Translations under genes and position numbers: made by a program | NCBI RefSeq assembly: GCF_900184225.1 | Contig: NZ_FXWZ01000003.1 | Coordinates: forward strand, 62,001-126,000 | Direction of reading: 5' to 3' | Origin: Brevibacterium ihuae | GTDB lineage: Bacteria; Actinomycetota; Actinomycetes; Actinomycetales; Brevibacteriaceae | Length of the DNA: 64,000 nt | Shown: piece by piece, positions 19,027 to 27,169 of the stretch | How positions within the stretch are numbered: the first letter of the stretch is position 1 | Layout: each line of letters begins with the position of its first letter | Notes under the pieces: model-generated | The model's input: the letters and a program-made list of their open reading frames with translations, nothing else | What the model was told of the DNA's origin: nothing | The model's database searches: none

Positions 19027-19779
19027 ATGCCTCCCGCGCAGCGCGTCCAATCGGTCGATCGCACCCTCGACGTCCTCGAAGCCCTCGCGGACGCCGGGGG
19101 TGCGGCGCGCAGCAAGGATCTCGCCACCGCGATCCGGCTCCCGGTGCCCACGGTGCACCGGGTCCTCTCCACGCTCGCGGCGCGCGGGATCGTGCTCCAG
19201 CTCGCCGACCGGAGCTACTCGCTCGGGCCGCGCCTGGTGCGCCTCGGCGCGGTCGCCGCGCACCAGACGGGCGCGGAGGCCCAGCCGCTCCTCGCCGCGC
19301 TCGCAGAGGCGCTCGGGGAGACCGTCAACCTCGCGTTCTTCACCCGCGACTCGATGACCTACGTCGCGCAGGCCGCCTCGCCCCGCTCGATGCGGATGTT
19401 CACCGAGGTCGGACGGCGGGTGCCGCTCCACAACACCGGGGTCGGCAAGGCGGTGCTCGCGCGGCTGCCCGAGGACGAGGCGCGCGCGCTCCTCTCCCCC
19501 CCCGGCTCTTATACACATCTGACGCCGCCGACGAACTTAGCCGTCCTCGACGAGCTCGCCCGAGCCCGGCACTCCGGATTCGCGGTCGACGACGAGGAGC
19601 AGGAGGTCGGCGTCCGCTGCCTCGCCGTCGCGATCGACGGCGGTCCGGCTCCGGCAGGGCTGTCCGTGTCGGGTCCCTCCTCGCGACTCACCCCCGACGC
19701 CTTCACCGAGGTCGCCCGGTCGCTCACGGACACCGCCGACCGGCTCGCCGCCCGCTGGCGCTCCTACCAGACGGACTGA
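19027..19779 (+). CDS. IclR-family transcriptional regulator (sequence partly artefactual)
   Basis: A 250-residue regulator with an N-terminal winged helix-turn-helix (residues 8-65: SVDRTLDVLEALAD, LPVPTVHRVLSTLAARGIV) and a C-terminal IclR effector domain (NTGVGKAVLARLPE, GFAVDDEEQEVGVRCLAVAI). It starts 3 bp after lctP and probably controls lactate uptake and oxidation. Residues 159-169, reading SYTHLTPPT, are not IclR-like: they translate DNA that matches an Illumina Nextera adapter (see separate entry). The reading frame stays open through it, but the true residues at this point, usually HTPxTxTD in the family, have been lost. Confidence 0.88.
   Translation: MPPAQRVQSVDRTLDVLEALADAGGAARSKDLATAIRLPVPTVHRVLSTLAARGIVLQLADRSYSLGPRLVRLGAVAAHQTGAEAQPLLAALAEALGETVNLAFFTRDSMTYVAQAASPRSMRMFTEVGRRVPLHNTGVGKAVLARLPEDEARALLSPPGSYTHLTPPTNLAVLDELARARHSGFAVDDEEQEVGVRCLAVAIDGGPAPAGLSVSGPSSRLTPDAFTEVARSLTDTADRLAARWRSYQTD
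19502..19534 (+). other. Nextera transposase adapter sequence inside iclR
   Basis: Thirty of 33 bases agree with the reverse complement of the Nextera Read 1 transposase adapter. CTCTTATACACATCTGACGC (19506-19525) is exact and is followed, after one mismatch, by GCCGACGA. The first 19 bases are the Tn5 mosaic end and the rest is specific to the commercial oligonucleotide, so this is a library or assembly artefact and not native DNA. The peptides SYTHLTPPT in this frame and LLYTSDAADE in another frame are translations of that adapter. Confidence 0.93.
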
Positions 19780-19842
19780 GCCGGCCCGCCGCGAGGGCGG
19801 ACCGGCTCGGTACCGGAGTGCGGACCCGTCCGGGGACGGGCC
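19778..19842. terminator. Paired terminator hairpins between convergent iclR and rnj
   Basis: Two adjacent hairpins: 19778-19808, a 13-bp stem with one mismatch (GAGCCGG.CCGCC arms), and about 19825-19842 (CCCGTCC/GGACGGG-type). They lie between convergent stops and probably serve one transcript each. Confidence 0.65.
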
Positions 19843-19846
19843 TGAG

Positions 19847-21532
19847 TCAGACGATGACGACCATCGGGACGATCATCGGCCGGCGACGGAGCTTGGAGGA
19901 GATCCAGCGGCCCAGGGTGCGCCGGATGACCTGCTGGAGCCGGTGCTCGTCCTTGGTCCCGTTCTCGAGCGCCTCCTTGACGGCGGACTCGATCTTCGGC
20001 CGGATCGAGTTGAACACCGAGTCGTTCTCCGCCACGCCGCGGGCGTGGACGATCGGACCGGCGAGGATCTCCCGGCGCTTGGCGTCGACGGTCATGAACA
20101 CCGAGACGAAGCCCTCGTCGGCGAGAGTCCTGCGATCCTTGAGGTCGGCCTCGGTGACCTCTCCCACGGAGGACCCGTCGACGAAGACGTAGTCGCAGTC
20201 GACCGCTCCGACGACCTCCGCGTGGCCGTCCTTGAGATCGACGACCCAGCCGTCGTCGGCGATGACGACCTGGTCCTCGGGGACACCGGTGTCGATCGCG
20301 AGCTGCGCGTTGGCGAGCATGTGGCGCCATTCGCCGTGGACCGGCATGACTCCGCGCGGCTTGACGATGTTGTAGCAGTAGAGGAGCTCGCCGGCCGAGG
20401 CGTGGCCGGACACGTGGACCTTCGCGTTGCCCTTGTGGATGACGTTCGCGCCGAGCTTCATCAGCCCGTTGATCACGCGGAACACCGCGTTCTCGTTGCC
20501 CGGGATGAGCGAGGAGGCGAGGATGACGGTGTCGCCCTCCCCCACCTCGATCCGGTGGCTGCCGTTCGCCATCCGGGACAGCGCGGCCATCGGCTCGCCC
20601 TGCGAACCGGTGCACATGAGGACGACCTGGTCGTCGGGGAGCTTGTCGACGTCCTTGAGGTCGATGAGGACGCCGTGCGGGACGTGGAGGTAGCCGAGGT
20701 CCTGGGCGATCTTCATGTTGCGCACCATCGAGCGCCCGACGAGCGCGACCTTGCGGCCGTGCGCGCTCGCGGCCTCGAGGACCTGCTGCACGCGGTGGAC
20801 GTGCGAGGCGAAGGAGGCGACGATGATGCGCCGCTCGGCCGTGCCGAACAGCGTCTCGAGGACCGGGCCGATGTTCTTCTCCGGCGAGGTGAAGCCGGGG
20901 ACGTCGGCGTTCGTCGAGTCGGTGAGGAACAGGTCGATGCCCTCTTCGCCGAGCCGGGCGAACGCCCGGAGGTCGGTGATGCGGCGGTCGAGCGGGAGCT
21001 GGTCCATCTTGAAGTCGCCGGTATGGAGCACGGTCCCGGCGCCGGTGCGGATGCAGACGGCGAGCGCATCGGGGATCGAGTGGTTGACCGCGACGAACTC
21101 GAGGTCGAACGGGCCGAGCTGATCGGTGTCGTCCTCCTTGACCACGCGCGTGGTGGCCCGGATGCGGTGCTCCTTGAGCTTGGCCTCGATGAGCGCGAGG
21201 GTGAGCACGGATCCGAGGATCGGGATGTCGGCGCGACGCTTGAGGAGGTAGGGCACGGCCCCGATGTGGTCCTCGTGCCCGTGGGTGAGGACGAGGCCGA
21301 CGATGTCGTCCATCCGTCCGTCGAGGTAGCTGAAGTCGGGCAGGATGAGGTCGATGCCGGGCTGCTCCTCCTCGGGGAAGAGCACGCCGCAGTCGACGAT
21401 GAGGATCTTGCCGCGGTACTCGAACACCGTCATGTTCCGGCCGACCTCGCCGAGACCGCCGAGGGCGACGATGCGCAGGGCCTCCGGATCGACGACGGGC
21501 GGTTCACCGGGTTCTGCGAGAAATGTGGTCAC
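19847..21532 (-). CDS. rnj: Ribonuclease J
   Basis: A 561-residue metallo-beta-lactamase/beta-CASP nuclease with 5'-3' exo- and endonuclease activity in mRNA and rRNA processing. The metal site HGHEDHIG, the PVSV-like NHSIPDA segment, VLHTGDFK, the beta-CASP motifs TDSTNAD and GSQGEP, and HVSGHAS are all present. The C-terminal domain ends in a basic GRWISSKLRRRP tail. The GTG start at 21532 overlaps the dapA stop (GTGA), the usual actinobacterial dapA-rnj arrangement. Confidence 0.97.
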   Translation of the reverse strand: MTTFLAEPGEPPVVDPEALRIVALGGLGEVGRNMTVFEYRGKILIVDCGVLFPEEEQPGIDLILPDFSYLDGRMDDIVGLVLTHGHEDHIGAVPYLLKRRADIPILGSVLTLALIEAKLKEHRIRATTRVVKEDDTDQLGPFDLEFVAVNHSIPDALAVCIRTGAGTVLHTGDFKMDQLPLDRRITDLRAFARLGEEGIDLFLTDSTNADVPGFTSPEKNIGPVLETLFGTAERRIIVASFASHVHRVQQVLEAASAHGRKVALVGRSMVRNMKIAQDLGYLHVPHGVLIDLKDVDKLPDDQVVLMCTGSQGEPMAALSRMANGSHRIEVGEGDTVILASSLIPGNENAVFRVINGLMKLGANVIHKGNAKVHVSGHASAGELLYCYNIVKPRGVMPVHGEWRHMLANAQLAIDTGVPEDQVVIADDGWVVDLKDGHAEVVGAVDCDYVFVDGSSVGEVTEADLKDRRTLADEGFVSVFMTVDAKRREILAGPIVHARGVAENDSVFNSIRPKIESAVKEALENGTKDEHRLQQVIRRTLGRWISSKLRRRPMIVPMVVIV

Positions 21533-22449
21533 TGGAGGTAACCGCTCCTTTTCAGTTGTGCGCGCACGTGCTCGACCTGCTCGTCGGAGGCCGGCAGCAG
21601 GGGCATGCGCGTGGCGCGGGTGGGAATCACTCCCTGGAGCTCGAGGGCGGCCTTGACCGCGACGACCCCGGGCATGTGATTCATGACTGCATCGACGAGG
21701 GGCGCGAGCTCCGCGGCGATGCGGCGGGCGGAGTCGAGGTCGTTGCCCTCGACGGCGGCCACCATGGAAGCGAATCGATCGGCGCTGACGTGGCCGACGA
21801 CGGAGACGATGCCCACGGCCCCGCAGGCCATGAGCGGGAGGTTGAGGGCGTCCTCGCCCGAGTAGTACGCGAGCGGGCTCTCCGACATCACGCGCGCCGA
21901 CGCCGCGAGGTCGCCCTTGGCGTCCTTGACCGCGAGGATCCGGGGGTGCTCGCCGAGCTCGAGCAGCGTCTCGGTGCTGATCGGCACGCCCGACCGGCCC
22001 GGGATGTCGTAGAGCATGACGGGCAGCTCGGTCGCGTCGGCGACGGTGCGCATGTGCGCGGCGATCGCAGCCTGCGGCGGCTTCGAGTAGTAGGGGGTGA
22101 CGACGAGGAGTCCGTGGGCGCCCGCGGCGGCTGCCGCCCGGGCGAGCTCGACGGAGTGCGCGGTGTCGTTCGTGCCGACGCCCGCGATGATCCGCGCGCG
22201 GTCGCCGACGGCCCCGACGACGACTTCGAGGAGGCGCGTCTTCTCCTCATCCGAGGTGGTCGGCGATTCGCCGGTGGTGCCGGAGACGACGAGCTGGTCG
22301 TTGCCGAGGTCGACGAGATGGGCGGCGGTCGATTCGACGACCGCGTAGTCGATGGTCCCGTCCTCGGAGAAGGGCGTGATCATCGCCGTGCCCACGGCGC
22401 CGAACGCCTCGCGGACCTCGGCGGCCGCGGAATCAGAGATGAGTGCCAT
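21529..22449 (-). CDS. dapA: 4-hydroxy-tetrahydrodipicolinate synthase
   Basis: First enzyme of the diaminopimelate branch: condenses aspartate semialdehyde with pyruvate. The 306-residue TIM-barrel protein has TAMITPFSEDGTID, the active-site SGTTGESPT, PYYSKPPQ with the conserved tyrosine, and the Schiff-base lysine in ILAVKDAKGD. ATG 22449 is preferred over ATG 22458: a TAGGAT -10 sits seven bases upstream (leaderless), and its AGGA could alternatively act as a Shine-Dalgarno. Confidence 0.96.
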   Translation of the reverse strand: MALISDSAAAEVREAFGAVGTAMITPFSEDGTIDYAVVESTAAHLVDLGNDQLVVSGTTGESPTTSDEEKTRLLEVVVGAVGDRARIIAGVGTNDTAHSVELARAAAAAGAHGLLVVTPYYSKPPQAAIAAHMRTVADATELPVMLYDIPGRSGVPISTETLLELGEHPRILAVKDAKGDLAASARVMSESPLAYYSGEDALNLPLMACGAVGIVSVVGHVSADRFASMVAAVEGNDLDSARRIAAELAPLVDAVMNHMPGVVAVKAALELQGVIPTRATRMPLLPASDEQVEHVRAQLKRSGYLQ

Positions 22450-22456
22450 ACGGCTC

Positions 22457-22462
22457 ATCCTA
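22457..22462 (-). promoter_or_regulatory. -10 element TAGGAT, possible leaderless promoter of dapA
   Basis: TAGGAT on the minus strand is followed by seven bases and the ATG of dapA. The same bases could be read as an AGGA ribosome binding site, so the assignment is tentative. Confidence 0.4.
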
Positions 22463-22557
22463 CCGGCTGGCACCGCCTCCCCGGACGCCGACGCGACCGC
22501 AGCGCGCCGCGGCGACCGTCGTCGGCGGACAGCAGGATCGCCTCGCACGGGGCCGTG

Positions 22558-22607
22558 GTGACATCCCACACCCGATTGGCTAGATTCGACCTCACCGAAC
22601 GTTCACT
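22558..22607 (+). promoter_or_regulatory. Promoter/operator of the first acyl-CoA ligase gene
   Basis: GTGACA (22558-22563), 17 bp, TAGATT (22581-22586), then ACCGAACGTTCACT (22594-22607). The core CGAACGTTC is shared, with identical spacing, with the promoter of the second ligase gene. Such palindromes placed just after the -10 are typical of TetR-family repressors of fatty-acid or aromatic catabolism; no regulator gene is in the window. Confidence 0.75.
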
Positions 22608-22637
22608 CGTGTTCAATGTCGCATCCGAGGAGACCCC

Positions 22638-24206
22638 GTGACTTCTGCATCCGTCGAGGCCGCCGCTCTCGATCTCAGCCGTTCGCCGTCGATGGTCGGG
22701 AAGCTCCTGCGCCATGCGCACGAGATCCCCGACGCTCCGGCGCTGCGCTACCGGGGCACGGAGACGAGCTGGCGCGAGTACGCGGACTCCGCCCTCCGCC
22801 TCGCCGCCGACCTCCGCTCCCGCGGCGTGGGCCGCGACGACCGGGTCGCCGTGCTCACCACCAACCGGCCGGAGTTCATCCTCGTCACCGCGGCCACCGC
22901 CGCGCTCGGCGCGATCATCGTGCCGATCAACTTCCGGCTCACCGCGGCCGAGGTCGCCTACATCGTCGACAACACCACCCCTGCGCTGCTCGTCACCGAG
23001 CCGGACACGCTCGACCTCGTGCACGGCGCGCTCGGCGAATCCACCGCGCAGCCGGTCGTCATCGACTGCGCCTCCGAAGAGTTCCTCCGCGCGACGGGCG
23101 AGGGGGACCCGCTCGCGGTCGACGAGATCGTCGTGCCCGCCGGCTCCGACGACTACGTCATCCTCCACACCTCGGGCACCACCGGGCACCCCAAGGGCGC
23201 GGTCCTCACCTGCCACACCGTGTAGTCCGCCTCGGTGCAGAACGCGGCGCGCTGGGGCGCCGAGGCCGGTTCCGGCGTCGTCATGCTCGCCCCGCCCCTC
23301 TTCCACATCGGCTCCTTCATGTCGGCGCACGGGGCGCTCGCCGGGGGTGCGGCCGCCCTCGTCATCCCGAGCGCAGGGTTCGACGCCGGCGAGACGCTGG
23401 CACGGATGAAGGAGAACCAGGTGACGGCGTCCTTCATGGTCCCCCAGCAGTGGCACCTGCTGTGCGACGAGATCGAGCGCTCCGGCGGCGACGGGCTCGC
23501 GATCACCCACGTCAACTGGGGCGGTGCGCCGGCGAGCGAGAAACTCCTCCTCCGGATGGCCGAATGCATGCCCGAGGCGGCGATCACCGCGGTGTTCGGC
23601 CAGACCGAGACCACCGGCACCGCGATGAGCCTGCGGTTCGAGGACTCCCTGCGCAAGATCGGCTCGGTCGGCCACCCGACCGCGGAGACCTCGATCCGGG
23701 TGGTCGACCCGGAGATGAACGACGTCGGCGTCGACGAGGTCGGCGAGATCGTCTACCGGGGCCCGTGCGTCATGGACCGGTACTGGAACAACGAGAAGGC
23801 CACCGCCGAGGCGTTCCACGGCGGCTGGTTCCACTCCGGCGACCTCGTGCGCCGGGACGCCGAAGGGTTCATCTACGTCGTCGACCGGCTCAAGGACATG
23901 ATCATCTCCGGCGGCGAGAACATCTACTGCGCCGAGATCGAGAACGCGCTCACCTGGCACCCGCAGGTGTCCGAGGTGAGCATCGTCGGCAGGCCCGACG
24001 AGAAGTGGGGCGAGGTGCCGGTCGCCTGCATCGTCCCCAAGGACCCCGACAACCCGCCGGACCTCGCGTCCGTGCGCGAGTACCTCCGCGATCGCCTCGC
24101 CTCGTACAAGCACCCCAAGGAGGTGCGGATCCTCGAGGCGTTCCCGCGCTCGGGCATGGGCAAGATCCAGTAGACCGTCCTGCGCGACACCGTCCGCCCC
24201 GCCTGA
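22638..24206 (+). pseudogene. Acyl-CoA synthetase (AMP-forming) with two in-frame TAG codons
   Basis: One continuous frame of 522 codons homologous over its whole length to the ligase at 25580-27157, but interrupted by TAG at 23223-23225 and 24171-24173. The first stop falls where the paralogue has phenylalanine, 28 residues after the ATP-binding signature TSGTTGHPKGAV. The second replaces the lysine after GKIQ, which in this superfamily is the adenylation-step lysine region. All other motifs (GQTETTG, YWNNEKAT, SGDLV, KDMIISGGENIY) are intact and there is no frameshift. The GTG start has GAGGAGA upstream. Either a recent pseudogene, sequencing error, or, much less likely, recoding. Confidence 0.8.
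23688..24019 (+). repeat. 332-bp tract identical to 26627-26958
   Basis: Base-for-base identity with the second ligase gene over 332 bp, flanked by clearly diverged sequence on the left and scattered differences on the right. It encodes the hinge and the start of the C-terminal domain. Looks like a gene-conversion tract or an assembly collapse. Confidence 0.85.
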
Positions 24207-24295
24207 TCGGCCCCGCGGCCGGGGCATCCGGGATCCGGCCGCCGCGTGTGTGGCACAATCGTCCCCGTCCGCTCCCCTACCCTGCAGGAGTTCGC

Positions 24296-25531
24296 GTGGT
24301 CGATGCCCCGACCGTGGCCCGTCGGCTCGCACCCGACGGTCGGAATCTCGGCATCGACACCGCCCGGGGCCTGGCGCTGTTCGGGATGATGATCACGCAC
24401 ATCATCGCCTTCACCGCCGAGGACGGCTCCTTCACCCGGGCGGTGTGGTTCGCCGGTCGCTCCTCTGCCCTGTTCGCGGTGCTCGCCGGTTTCTCCGTGG
24501 TCCTGAGCACCCGGCGCGTCCTCGCCCGCCCGGGCGGCCGGGCGTGGGCGGCGGCCGCCTCGGGGCTCGTGCTCCGCGGCATCATCATCGGCGTCATCGG
24601 CCTGCTGCTCGGCCTCGTCAGCTCGAGCATCGCGATCATCCTGACGTTCTACGGCGTGATGTTCGTGCTCGCGCCGCTCTTCCTCCGCCTCCCGCCCCTC
24701 GCCCTCGGCCTCCTCGCGCCCCTGTGGCTGACCCTCGTCCCGGTGCTGAGCATGGTCGTGCGCCGGGAGTTCGGACTCGAGACCTCGTACATCGTCCCGA
24801 CCCCCGGCGATCTCGTCACCCCGGGGCCGCTGCTCACCGACCTGCTGCTCACCGGGTACTACCCGGTGGTGCCCTGGATGGGCTACCTCATCCTCGGGAT
24901 GTTCCTCGCGCGGCTCGACTGGCGCGCGCCGCGCACGGCGATCACCGCGCAGCTCATCGGCCTCGGCACCGCCGTGCTCGCCAAGGCGGTCTCCTCGCTG
25001 CTCCTCACCGCCGGCGGCCGGAGCGCCCTCGAGGCGACCCTCGGACCGGTGCCCGCCGGCGAACCGGGATCGCTCGAGCACACGCTGACCACCGGCTCGT
25101 ACGGGATCACCCCGCCCGACTCGTGGTGGTGGCTCGCCACCGCCGGGCCGCACTCGGCCACCCCGTTCGACCTCCTCCACACCGCCGGTCTCGCGGCCGC
25201 GGTGCTCGGCGTGTGCTCGCTCGCCGCGATCGTCCTCGGAGAGCGGGCGTGGCTGCTCGCTCCGCTCAGCGCGCCCGGATCCATGCCGCTGAGCGTCTAC
25301 ACCGGTCACGTCGTGTTCCTCGAGATCAGCCGGCTCGCACCCATCCGATCGCTCGTCGAGCTCATGATCCACGTCGGCCTCGCCGTGCTCTTCGCCCTGC
25401 TGTGGCGGGGATTCGCCTCCCCGCGCGGGCCTCTCGAATGGCCCGTGTCCTCGGCGGTGCGCGCGGTGCAGCGGCGCGTGCTCGGAGATTCCCGCCCGAC
25501 ACCCGGTGACACGCGCGACCCGGTCCGTTAG
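24296..25531 (+). CDS. Membrane protein of DUF418/heparan-alpha-glucosaminide acetyltransferase-like type
   Basis: A 411-residue protein with about ten hydrophobic segments. The start RNLGIDTARGLALFGMMITH resembles the RGLALLGM-x-H motif of YeiB/DUF418 and HGSNAT-like acyltransferases, and the end LSVYTGHVVFLEI matches the DUF418 C-terminal pattern. These proteins probably transfer acyl groups across the membrane, but no substrate is known. The GTG start at 24296 has AGGAG five bases upstream. Its TAG stop lies inside the -10 of the next gene's promoter. It sits between two acyl-CoA ligase genes on the same strand; a functional link is plausible but unproven. Confidence 0.75.
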   Translation: MVDAPTVARRLAPDGRNLGIDTARGLALFGMMITHIIAFTAEDGSFTRAVWFAGRSSALFAVLAGFSVVLSTRRVLARPGGRAWAAAASGLVLRGIIIGVIGLLLGLVSSSIAIILTFYGVMFVLAPLFLRLPPLALGLLAPLWLTLVPVLSMVVRREFGLETSYIVPTPGDLVTPGPLLTDLLLTGYYPVVPWMGYLILGMFLARLDWRAPRTAITAQLIGLGTAVLAKAVSSLLLTAGGRSALEATLGPVPAGEPGSLEHTLTTGSYGITPPDSWWWLATAGPHSATPFDLLHTAGLAAAVLGVCSLAAIVLGERAWLLAPLSAPGSMPLSVYTGHVVFLEISRLAPIRSLVELMIHVGLAVLFALLWRGFASPRGPLEWPVSSAVRAVQRRVLGDSRPTPGDTRDPVR

Positions 25532-25555
25532 ATTCGTGGTGACCGAACGTTCGGT
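25506..25555 (+). promoter_or_regulatory. Promoter/operator of the second acyl-CoA ligase gene
   Basis: GTGACA (25506-25511), 17 bp, TAGATT (25529-25534), then the perfect palindrome ACCGAACGTTCGGT (25542-25555). Architecture and spacing equal those at 22558-22607; here the palindrome is complete, so this is probably the stronger operator. A GGTGACC-type flank extends the site imperfectly on both sides. Confidence 0.8.
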
Positions 25556-25579
25556 GACCATTAAGGAGAGACGTCGACG

Positions 25580-27157
25580 ATGACATCCGCAGACCAGGCA
25601 GCCCTCGCATTCAGCCGCTCCGTATCGGTGGTCGCCAAGATCTTCCGACATGCCCATGAGGTGCCCGACGCCATCGCCATGAGCTTCCGCGGAGAGGACA
25701 TCACGTGGGAGCAGTTCGCGGCGCAGATCCGCCGCGCGGCGGCCGATCTGCGGGCGCGCGGGGTGGGCCGCGGGGACCGCGTGGCGGTCCTGCTGACCAA
25801 TCGTCCCGAGTTCCTCGTCCTCACCCAGGCCGCCTCCGCGATCGGGGCGATCATCGTCCCCATCAACTTCTGGCTCACCGCCGGCGAGGTCGCCTTCATC
25901 GTCGACAACGTCACCCCGACGATGCTGTTCGTCGAGTCCCAGGTCGCCGAGCTCAGCGCCCGCGCCGTCGACCAGGCGGCGGCCGAGCCGCAGATCGTCG
26001 ACTGCGACGCGGTCGATCTCCTCGATCTCACGGACCCGGACCGCGCGGAGCTCGCGGCGACCGATCTCGTGGTCCCCGCGGCGGACGACGACTTCGCGAT
26101 CATGCACACCTCGGGCACCACCGGCAATCCCAAGGGCGCGGTGATCTCGCACTCGAACATCTTCGCGTGCTCGACCCAGGTGGCGAACCGGTGGGGCATC
26201 CGGAGCGGACGGGGCGTCGTCATGCTCGCCCCTCCCCTGTTCCACATCGGGACCTTCCTCGGTTGCCACGGTGCGCTCGCCGGGGGCGGCACCGCGCTCG
26301 TCGTGCCGAGCGCGGGGTTCGACGCGGGCGAGACGCTCGCGACGATGAAGCGGTTCGCGGTGACGGCGGCATTCATGGTGCCCCAGCAGTGGCAGCTCCT
26401 GTGCGCGGAGATCGAGCGCTCCGGCGGCGACGGGCTGGCGATCACCCACGTCAACTGGGGCGGCGCGCCGGCGAGGGAGAAGCTCCTCGAGCGGATGAAG
26501 GACTCGATGCCCGGGGCCGAGGTCAAGGCCTCGTTCGGACAGACCGAGACGACCGGCTACGGCGTCGGCCTCGAGTTCGAGGACTCCCTACGGAAGATCG
26601 GCTCCGTGGGCAAGCCCATGGACGACACCTCGATCCGGGTGGTCGACCCGGAGATGAACGACGTCGGCGTCGACGAGGTCGGCGAGATCGTCTACCGGGG
26701 CCCGTGCGTCATGGACCGGTACTGGAACAACGAGAAGGCCACCGCCGAGGCGTTCCACGGCGGCTGGTTCCACTCCGGCGACCTCGTGCGCCGGGACGCC
26801 GAAGGGTTCATCTACGTCGTCGACCGGCTCAAGGACATGATCATCTCCGGCGGCGAGAACATCTACTGCGCCGAGATCGAGAACGCGCTCACCTGGCACC
26901 CGCAGGTGTCCGAGGTGAGCATCGTCGGCAGGCCCGACGAGAAGTGGGGCGAGGTGCCCGTCGCCTGCATCGTCCCCAAGGACCCGGACAACCCGCCTGA
27001 CCTCGCGTCCGTGAGGGAGTACCTCGCCGACCGGCTGGCGAACTACAAGCATCCCAAGGGCGTGGAGATCCTCGACACCTTCCCGCGCTCGGGGATCGGC
27101 AAGATCCAGAAGACCGTGCTCCGCGACCAGGTCCAGCGGCCCGACGCCGCGGGCTGA
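25580..27157 (+). CDS. Acyl-CoA synthetase (AMP-forming)
   Basis: A 525-residue ANL-superfamily ligase that activates a carboxylic acid to its CoA thioester through an acyl-adenylate. Motifs: A3 P-loop TSGTTGNPKGAV, A5 FGQTETTGYG, A7 HSGDLV, A8 DRLKDMIISGGENIY, and the A10 lysine in GKIQKTVLRD. Substrate is not predictable from sequence; it resembles FadD13/long- and medium-chain ligases. ATG 25580 follows AAGGAGAG. It is the intact paralogue of the gene at 22638 and shares with it a promoter/operator and a 332-bp identical tract. Confidence 0.92.
   Translation: MTSADQAALAFSRSVSVVAKIFRHAHEVPDAIAMSFRGEDITWEQFAAQIRRAAADLRARGVGRGDRVAVLLTNRPEFLVLTQAASAIGAIIVPINFWLTAGEVAFIVDNVTPTMLFVESQVAELSARAVDQAAAEPQIVDCDAVDLLDLTDPDRAELAATDLVVPAADDDFAIMHTSGTTGNPKGAVISHSNIFACSTQVANRWGIRSGRGVVMLAPPLFHIGTFLGCHGALAGGGTALVVPSAGFDAGETLATMKRFAVTAAFMVPQQWQLLCAEIERSGGDGLAITHVNWGGAPAREKLLERMKDSMPGAEVKASFGQTETTGYGVGLEFEDSLRKIGSVGKPMDDTSIRVVDPEMNDVGVDEVGEIVYRGPCVMDRYWNNEKATAEAFHGGWFHSGDLVRRDAEGFIYVVDRLKDMIISGGENIYCAEIENALTWHPQVSEVSIVGRPDEKWGEVPVACIVPKDPDNPPDLASVREYLADRLANYKHPKGVEILDTFPRSGIGKIQKTVLRDQVQRPDAAG
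26627..26958 (+). repeat. 332-bp tract identical to 23688-24019
   Basis: Second copy of the identical segment; constant offset of 2939 bp. The first mismatch on the right is at 26959. Confidence 0.85.
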
Positions 27158-27169
27158 GGGAGCGTCCGG

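Noticed and set aside
19502-19534. A natural Tn5/IS50 mosaic end, i.e. a real transposon insertion
   Set aside because: The 14 bases following the mosaic end match the commercial Nextera oligonucleotide, no transposase or second end is present, and no target duplication is visible.
22638-24206. Pyrrolysine or other genetic recoding at the two TAG codons
   Set aside because: TAG is used as an ordinary terminator by other genes here (ftsK, miaA, the DUF418-like gene), and no pyl gene or suppressor tRNA is in the window. Mutation or error is simpler.
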